This document shows positions 58,786 to 64,000 of a stretch of DNA of 64,000 nt, one piece after another. Under the pieces are notes generated by a model. That model did no database searches. It was not told the DNA's origin and was given only the letters and a program-made list of their open reading frames with translations. The translations under genes and the position numbers were made by a program. The DNA is taken from NCBI RefSeq assembly GCF_019219825.1, contig NZ_JAHUXH010000011.1:124001-188000 (forward strand). Direction: 5' to 3'. This DNA is from Streptomyces sp. TRM70350 (lineage in GTDB: Bacteria; Actinomycetota; Actinomycetes; Streptomycetales; Streptomycetaceae). Position 1 is the first letter of the stretch; each line of letters opens with the position of its first letter.

Positions 58786-59730
58786 ATGACTCGGAACCAC
58801 CCCCAGCCGTCCCGGCGCGCCGTGCTCGGCGGTGCGGCCGTCGCCGCGCTCACGGTGGCCGCCGGCACCGGCACGGCACAGGCCGGTACGAAGACCACCT
58901 GGCCGACGGAGTTCCCGCTCCCCGACGGCTTCCTCCCCGAGGGCATCACCATCGGCAGCAGGCCGTACGCCTACATGGGCTCCCGCGCCAACGGCGCCAT
59001 CCTCCGCACGGACCTGCGCACGGGCGAGTACGAAACCGTCCACCCCGGCGCGACCGGCACGGCGTCGATCGGCCTGAAGCTGGACCGCGACGGCCTGCTG
59101 TACGTGGCCGGGGGCGGCGGCGGAACCGCTCGCGTGATCAGTTCCCGCACGGGACGCCTGATACGGACGTACCAACTGACCGCCGCCTCCGGTCAGTTCG
59201 TCAACGACGTCATCCTGACGGGCGACCGCGCCTGGTTCACGGACTCCCGCGCGGCGATCCTCTACGGCGTCCCGCGCGACGGCGACGGCAGGGTCCGCGC
59301 CCTGCCCCTCACGGGCGACTGGACCCAGACCCCCGACGTCATCAACGCCAACGGCATCGTGGCGACCCCCGACGGCCGGGGCCTGATCGTCGTGAAAAGC
59401 AACCCGGGCGAGCTGTACCACGTATCCCTCAAGACCGGCACCGCCACCAAGATCACCCTCAGGGGCGCGGGCTCGGTCGTGAACGGCGACGGCCTGGTCC
59501 GCATCGGCCGCACCCTGTACGTCGTCCAGAACCGCCTCAACCTGATCAGCGTCTGGACCCTGTCCCGCGACCTGCGCACGGCCACCCTGACCCGCACGAT
59601 CACCGACCCCCGCTTCGACGTCCCCTCCACCGCCGCCCGCTACGGCAACCGCCTCTACCTGGTCAACGCCCGCTTCACCAGCCCGCAGACGCCGGAGACG
59701 ACGTTCAACGGGGTGGCGGTTCCGCTCTGA
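58786..59730 (+). CDS. Tat-exported SMP-30-like beta-propeller protein
   Basis: 314 residues; the signal SRRAVLGGAAVAALTVAAG has a twin-arginine motif and AQAG cleavage site. The rest contains repeated blades (LDRDGLLYVAGGGGGTARVI, NDVILTGDRAWFTDSR, ANGIVATPDGRGLIVVKS, GDGLVRIGRTLYVVQNRLNL), as in SMP-30/gluconolactonase-type propellers. Substrate is unknown. ATG 58786 follows GGAGGC. Confidence 0.8.
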   Translation: MTRNHPQPSRRAVLGGAAVAALTVAAGTGTAQAGTKTTWPTEFPLPDGFLPEGITIGSRPYAYMGSRANGAILRTDLRTGEYETVHPGATGTASIGLKLDRDGLLYVAGGGGGTARVISSRTGRLIRTYQLTAASGQFVNDVILTGDRAWFTDSRAAILYGVPRDGDGRVRALPLTGDWTQTPDVINANGIVATPDGRGLIVVKSNPGELYHVSLKTGTATKITLRGAGSVVNGDGLVRIGRTLYVVQNRLNLISVWTLSRDLRTATLTRTITDPRFDVPSTAARYGNRLYLVNARFTSPQTPETTFNGVAVPL

Positions 59731-59774
59731 CGCACCGCGTGCTGACGGGGGCGGCACCTCACTACGGTGGACGT

Positions 59775-60191
59775 ATGAAGCTGCCGCCCCTCGACGCCAG
59801 GCAACGTTTCGTCACCTCGCCCGTCGCCCGGCTGGCGACAGCCGACGCGCAGGGCGTGCCCCACGCCGTACCAGTGACCTTCGCCGTCCTCGACGACGTC
59901 CTGTACTTCGCCGTGGACCACAAGCCGAAGAGCACCTGGGACCTGCGGCGGTTGCGGAACATCCGGGAGAACCCCTCGGTGGCGGTGCTGGTCGACCACT
60001 ACGACGAGGACTGGTCGGCACTGTGGTGGGCCCGTGCCGACGGTCGGGGGGAAGTCCTGGAGGACGGGGAGGAACGCCGCCACGCCGTCGAGCTGCTGTG
60101 CGGCAAGTACGGGCAGTACAAGGACGCCCCTCCTCAGGGGCCCGCGGTCGCCGTTCGGGTCGACCGGTGGAGCGGCTGGGCGTTCGCATAG
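59775..60191 (+). CDS. PPOX-class (flavin/F420-dependent) oxidoreductase
   Basis: A 138-residue split-barrel protein: PVARLATADAQGVPHAVPVT, LYFAVDHKPKST and NPSVAVLVDHYDEDWSALWW fit the F420-binding PPOX subgroup known from mycobacteria. It probably works with F420H2, although FMN is possible. Confidence 0.85.
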   Translation: MKLPPLDARQRFVTSPVARLATADAQGVPHAVPVTFAVLDDVLYFAVDHKPKSTWDLRRLRNIRENPSVAVLVDHYDEDWSALWWARADGRGEVLEDGEERRHAVELLCGKYGQYKDAPPQGPAVAVRVDRWSGWAFA

Positions 60192-60214
60192 CCTGCGATG
60201 TGCTCGTCGGGCAC

Positions 60215-61138
60215 TCATCGCCGCATCGGCAGTTCCCGCAGCCCGTCCAGCTCACGGTCGGTCGCCGGTCGGAGCGTCGACAGGATGTGCCGGGCCGCGG
60301 TCAGATCGTTGTCGGTGCCTTGCAAGGTCACGGTGTAGGTCAGGCGGTCACGGCGTAGCCGCAGTTCTTGGTGCTGGTAGCCGCCTTCGTAGGTGACCAG
60401 CTGTCGGCCTCCACCGTCGTCCGTGCAGCGGATCGGTTCGCCGAAGGGGACGGGGCAGCCGCGGGCGTCGGCGCGCCGGGTGTCGTGTCCCACGCGTGCC
60501 ACGGCCAGGTGCAGTCCGTCCGAGTGCGGCCGCTCGTAGTCGGCGCCGAAGCCGTCCTCGCTCGCGCCCAGGACGCGCAGGGCGTAACCCGGCGGCGGGT
60601 CGCCGACCCGTAGCAGGGCGCGGTCCACGTCGTTGGCGGTGAGCCATGCGTCGAGGGTGGGGGGCCGCGTGGCGTCCCAGGCGGCGTACGATCCGCCGAC
60701 GGCGAGGGCGGCCGCCGCGCCGAGAGCGCCCAGCCTGACGCCGGTGTCCGGGAGGAAGAGCGCGGCGGCGAGGGCGTAGCAGGTGCCTCCGGCCGGGTAG
60801 AGCAGAAGACCGTTCTCCAGGCGGTTGACCTGGAAGTTCACCACGGCGACCCCGAACGCGCCGGTCGTGCCGAGCGCGTGGACGCTCACTGCCCAGGCCC
60901 ACACCCCGCGCCTGCGGCGCGTGAGCGGCACGATCGTGCGGGCGGCGGTTCCGAGCCACGCGAGCGCGGCCACCGCCGGGGCGGCCACGCCGACGACGGC
61001 GACGATGAGCGGGGCCGTTCCACCGGCGAAGAGGGCGACGAGCACCGCCTGCAACTGCACGCCGGTCAGGGCGCACCCGAACAGCCAGACGACCGCCAGA
61101 TGGGCGATTGCGGGCCCTGCTTGCTTCGTCTGCGTCAT
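60215..61138 (-). CDS. Membrane protein with C-terminal extracellular domain
   Basis: 307 residues with about five hydrophobic segments in the first 150 residues (AIAHLAVVWLFGCALTGVQL and following) and a soluble C-terminal part (YALRVLGASEDGFGADYERP, CTDDGGGRQLVTYEGGYQHQ, LRLRRDRLTYTVTLQGTDND). I recognise no named domain. ATG 61138 (MTQTKQAGP) is chosen; longer frames upstream are not coding-like. Confidence 0.65.
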   Translation of the reverse strand: MTQTKQAGPAIAHLAVVWLFGCALTGVQLQAVLVALFAGGTAPLIVAVVGVAAPAVAALAWLGTAARTIVPLTRRRRGVWAWAVSVHALGTTGAFGVAVVNFQVNRLENGLLLYPAGGTCYALAAALFLPDTGVRLGALGAAAALAVGGSYAAWDATRPPTLDAWLTANDVDRALLRVGDPPPGYALRVLGASEDGFGADYERPHSDGLHLAVARVGHDTRRADARGCPVPFGEPIRCTDDGGGRQLVTYEGGYQHQELRLRRDRLTYTVTLQGTDNDLTAARHILSTLRPATDRELDGLRELPMRR

Positions 61139-61309
61139 TCTCGTGATCACGCCGGATAGGCGGAGAGCGGTTCCTCGGCCGAAGCGAACACCGCCACACC
61201 GTCCGCACCGCCCACGCACACCAGGGTCACAGAATGGCCACATCGCCCTTGTGTCGTGCGGCCCGGGCATTACGTTCATCCCCTCACGTAACGCCTCTTG
61301 GGGGACGAC

Positions 61310-61777
61310 ATGACCAACCCGTACATCCCACCGCCACCGCCACCGCCATCGCCCGCCGTTCGCCCCGCCCCCAGGTGGGCCCGCAAACGGTACGTACTCC
61401 CCGCGCTCGGCCTGGCCTTCTTCCTCGGCATCGGCGCGGGCGCGGGCAGCGGCGACGGAGAGAAGTCGACCGACGCGAAACCGCGGGCCGCCCGACCCAC
61501 CCCGACGGAAACGGTCACCGCGACAGCGACGGTGACGCAGACTCCGGAGGCCGACCCGGCCCCCACGGTGACCGTCACGAAGACGGTCACCGCGACCGAG
61601 ACGGTCACCGCCGAACACGCAGCCGGAACCGGCTCCGACGACTCGTCCGACACCGACGTCTACTACGCCAACTGCAGCGAGGCCCGCGCAGCCGGCGCCG
61701 CGCCCATCCTCCGCGGCGAACCCGGCTACGCCTCGCACTTGGACCGTGATGACGACGGCGTGGCCTGTGACGCTTGA
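61310..61777 (+). CDS. Excalibur-domain membrane protein
   Basis: 155 residues: a proline-rich start, one membrane helix (YVLPALGLAFFLGIGAGAG), a Thr-rich linker (TVTVTKTVTATETVTA) and a C-terminal excalibur calcium-binding domain with YYANCSEARAAGAAPI and DRDDDGVACD. It is probably exposed on the cell surface. ATG 61310 follows GGGGGA. Confidence 0.85.
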   Translation: MTNPYIPPPPPPPSPAVRPAPRWARKRYVLPALGLAFFLGIGAGAGSGDGEKSTDAKPRAARPTPTETVTATATVTQTPEADPAPTVTVTKTVTATETVTAEHAAGTGSDDSSDTDVYYANCSEARAAGAAPILRGEPGYASHLDRDDDGVACDA

Positions 61778-61854
61778 GGCGGTCCCTGCAACGTGGAGAT
61801 CCGCAACTGAGTCCGGGGTCCCACATCCGGAGGCGGCCTGAGATCCTTTCTTCC

Positions 61855-62055
61855 ATGAGCACACCACCGGACGGATTGCCCCTCTACCGAGTCCTGACCG
61901 GCCCGGACGACGCCGCGTTCTGCCGGCGGGTGAGCGAGGCGATCGGACTTGGCTACGAGCTGCACGCAGGTCCTTCTGTCACCTTCAACGGCGAGAACGT
62001 CATCGTCGCCCAGGCGCTGATCTGGCCGGTACGACGGGAACGGGCGTCGGAATAG
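61855..62055 (+). CDS. DUF1737-family small protein
   Basis: 66 residues with LPLYRVLTGPDDAAFCRRVS, GLGYELHAGPSVTFNGENV and AQALIWP, the compact DUF1737 pattern. Function is unknown. It converges on nirD. Confidence 0.8.
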   Translation: MSTPPDGLPLYRVLTGPDDAAFCRRVSEAIGLGYELHAGPSVTFNGENVIVAQALIWPVRRERASE

Positions 62056-62093
62056 GGTCGACGACTCACCCAGCCCGACGCCCCGTTGACGGA

Positions 62094-62444
62094 TCAGGCC
62101 GCCCGTACCTCGTACGTCGTCACCCGCACCGACTCGTCGTCCAGGCACTGGCCGGACAGCAGGTCGAAGCGCTGCTTGAGCAGGGGTGAGGCGACGAACG
62201 GGCGGCCCTGGTGGGTGCCGGTGAGGCCCCGGGAGAGGACCGCGGCGCCGGTGAAGGGGTCGCGGTTGTCGATGGCGTACAGCCGGCCCTTGCGGTCGCG
62301 GAAGACGGCCACCTGGTTGTCGTCCGGCAGCAGCGCCGCCACCCCGCGGCCGGGGAGCAGCAGGTGCAGGTCGCAGACCGTGAACCAGCCGTCGCGCAGC
62401 TGGAGTTGGACCTTCAGGTCGGTCGTCTCGGGTGCCAGGGTCAT
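62094..62444 (-). CDS. nirD: Nitrite reductase small subunit
   Basis: A 116-residue Rieske-fold subunit without the Cys/His cluster ligands, as normal for NirD: GWFTVCDLHLLLPGRGVAAL, AVFRDRKGRLYAIDNRDPFT, SPLLKQRFDLLSGQCLDDE. It assists the NADH-dependent reduction of nitrite to ammonia. The ATG overlaps the nirB stop (ATGA). Confidence 0.92.
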   Translation of the reverse strand: MTLAPETTDLKVQLQLRDGWFTVCDLHLLLPGRGVAALLPDDNQVAVFRDRKGRLYAIDNRDPFTGAAVLSRGLTGTHQGRPFVASPLLKQRFDLLSGQCLDDESVRVTTYEVRAA

Positions 62445-64000
62445 CGCTGGGCGGTTCCTTCCAGGACATCTGCCGTGTTCTCGGTGGGACGCGTGCCGAT
62501 CGACAGCAGCGGCAGGTCGGGCTTGATCTGGTCGCGTTCGGGGATGAAGCCGACGACCGGGTCGGGGGTGTCGGGCGCGTTCACGAAGGAGACGAAGCGG
62601 GCCAGCTTCTCCGGGTCGTTGATCGTTTCCGACCACTCGTCGCGGTAGTGCGCGACGTGGGCGGCCATCAGCCGCTCCAGCTCCTCGCAGATGCCGAGCG
62701 AGTCGTGCACCACCACGTCCCGTACGTGGTCCAGGCCGCCGGGGATGCGCTCCAGCCAGGTCGACGTGCGCTCCAGGCGGTCGGCCGTGCGGATGTAGAA
62801 CATCAGGAAGCGGTCGATCAGGCGGATCAGTTCGGCGTCCGACAGGTCCTGCGCCAGCAGGTCCGCGTGGCGGGGGGTGGCGCCGCCGTTGCCGGCGACG
62901 TACAGGTTCCAGCCGTTCGACGTGGCGATCACGCCGAAGTCCTTCGACTGGGCCTCCGCGCACTCGCGGGCGCAGCCCGAGACCGCCGACTTGAGCTTGT
63001 GCGGGGAGCGCAGGCCCCGGTAGCGCAGCTCCAGGTCGATCGCCATCCGGACCGAGTCCTGCACGCCGTAGCGGCACCAGGTCTGGCCCACGCAGGACTT
63101 CACGGTGCGCAGGGACTTGCCGTACGCGTGCCCGGACTCGAAGCCCGCGTCCACCAGGCGTGCCCAGATCAGCGGCAGTTGCTCGACACGGGCGCCGAAC
63201 ATGTCGATCCGCTGGCCGCCGGTGATCTTCGTGTAGAGGCCGAAGTCACGGGCGATCTCACCGATCACGATCAGTTTCTCCGGGGCGATCTCACCGCCGG
63301 GGATCCGAGGGACGACGGAGTACGAGCCGTTCTTCTGGAGGTTGGCCAGGAAGTGGTCGTTGGTGTCCTGCAGGGATGCCTGCTCGCCGTCCAGGACGTA
63401 GCCGTTCGCGCCGATCGCCGGGGCGAGGGAGGCGATGATCGAGGCCACCGTCGGCTTGCAGACCTCGCAGCCGTCGCCGCCCCGGGCGCCCTCACGGCCG
63501 TAGCGGTCCAGCAGGTCCTGGTACGACGTGATGCGCAGGGCCAGGACGATCTCGTACAGCTCCTCGCGGGTCTGCCCGAAGCAGCCGCACAGGCCCTTGT
63601 CGACCTCGACGCCGCTCGCCTCCAGCTCGGCCGTGACCAGCTGGCCGAGCACCTTGACGCAACTGCCGCACGTCGTACCGGCCTTGGTGCACTTCTTCAC
63701 CTCGGGCACGGTGGTGCACTTGTGCTCGGTGACCGCGCCGCGGATCGTGCCCTTGCGGACGTTGTTGCAGGAGCAGATGATCGCGTCGTCCGGCAGGGCG
63801 GTCGGGCCGAGCTGGGCGGACTCCCCGGCGCCGGCCGGCAGCACCAGCGACTCGGGCGAGACCGGCGGGACCGAGCCGGTGAAGGCCTTCAGCGTGCCGT
63901 ACGCCTCCGCGTCGCCCACCAGGATGCCGCCGAGCAGCGTGCCGTCGCGGCCGATGACCAGCTTCTTGTACAGGCCGCTGCGGGAGTCGGAGTAGACGAC
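62441..64000 (-). CDS. nirB: Nitrite reductase large subunit, 3' part
   Basis: The frame is open to the window edge and gives the C-terminal 519 residues. A BFD-like 2Fe-2S domain (ICSCNNVRKG, CTKAGTTCGSCVK), a second cluster-like stretch (GLCGCFG, GCEVCKP), a ferredoxin-like NIR_SIR half, and the siroheme/4Fe-4S site (CVGQTWCRYG and CARECAEAQ) follow in the usual order. The FAD/NADH domain lies mostly outside. It is an assimilatory cytoplasmic enzyme. Confidence 0.95.
   Translation of the reverse strand, partial: VVYSDSRSGLYKKLVIGRDGTLLGGILVGDAEAYGTLKAFTGSVPPVSPESLVLPAGAGESAQLGPTALPDDAIICSCNNVRKGTIRGAVTEHKCTTVPEVKKCTKAGTTCGSCVKVLGQLVTAELEASGVEVDKGLCGCFGQTREELYEIVLALRITSYQDLLDRYGREGARGGDGCEVCKPTVASIIASLAPAIGANGYVLDGEQASLQDTNDHFLANLQKNGSYSVVPRIPGGEIAPEKLIVIGEIARDFGLYTKITGGQRIDMFGARVEQLPLIWARLVDAGFESGHAYGKSLRTVKSCVGQTWCRYGVQDSVRMAIDLELRYRGLRSPHKLKSAVSGCARECAEAQSKDFGVIATSNGWNLYVAGNGGATPRHADLLAQDLSDAELIRLIDRFLMFYIRTADRLERTSTWLERIPGGLDHVRDVVVHDSLGICEELERLMAAHVAHYRDEWSETINDPEKLARFVSFVNAPDTPDPVVGFIPERDQIKPDLPLLSIGTRPTENTADVLEGTAQR

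Overview
The window is chromosomal DNA from a Streptomyces-like actinomycete. The support is very high GC with GC-rich third codon positions, frequent GTG starts, ATGA/GTGA coupled genes, a Streptomyces-type gene order (phoH-ybeY-corC-yjbR-era, recO-uppS, znuACB-zur, glyS), T-poor hairpin terminators and intergenic repeats of a kind I associate with Streptomyces. No rRNA, tRNA or CRISPR array was seen. The window opens inside a HIT-domain gene and closes inside nirB on the minus strand.

Layout. 1-2.1 kb: HIT protein, RNase Z and a purine deaminase of the adenine deaminase type. 2.1-2.9 kb: decayed intergenic DNA. 2.9-10.7 kb: PfkB kinase, phoH interrupted by an intein, ybeY, a CorC-like protein, YjbR, a cytidine-deaminase-like pseudoenzyme, a secreted protein and era. 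10.7-14.8 kb (minus): MFS transporter, GH1 beta-glucosidase, an emfourin-like inhibitor and its M4 protease. 15-17.8 kb: leuA with a Leu-rich leader peptide, and a TerB-domain protein. 17.9-26 kb: probable sialic-acid utilisation locus with a secreted sialidase, a DHDPS/NanA-family lyase, a peptide-type ABC transporter with a fused permease-ATPase subunit, and a broken GntR regulator. 26-28 kb: PTP-like phosphatase, VOC protein, a hydrolase pseudogene and a small paralogous protein. 28.1-35.2 kb: recO preceded by a partial copy of itself, uppS, the zinc uptake operon znuA-znuC-znuB-zur with a candidate Zur box, and glyS. 35.2-37.6 kb: LysE exporter, and an aldo/keto reductase with a TetR regulator behind a striking repeat array.

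37.6-41.3 kb is an accessory island. It holds small zinc-motif genes, a CYTH protein, a frameshifted XRE/DUF5919 regulator and remnants of an MFS gene on both sides. 41.3-49.3 kb: tRNA-dihydrouridine synthase, a membrane sulfatase, two glycosidases (one with a minisatellite expansion) and a ROK regulator. 49.7-53.5 kb: ppdK and galU. 53.9-57.3 kb is a second accessory island: a TPR-type regulator divergent from a coupled run of small genes. It shares a 39-bp leader (34/39 identical) with the first island. 57.3-64 kb: GNAT, a decayed PhoX-like gene carrying an inserted repeat, a Tat-exported beta-propeller, a PPOX protein, a membrane protein, an excalibur protein, DUF1737, and nirD/nirB.

The most notable items are the predicted class 3 intein in PhoH with a codon-usage scar next to it, the paired leader sequences of the two islands, the sialic-acid locus with a dead regulator, and the catalytically dead cytidine-deaminase homologue beside era.
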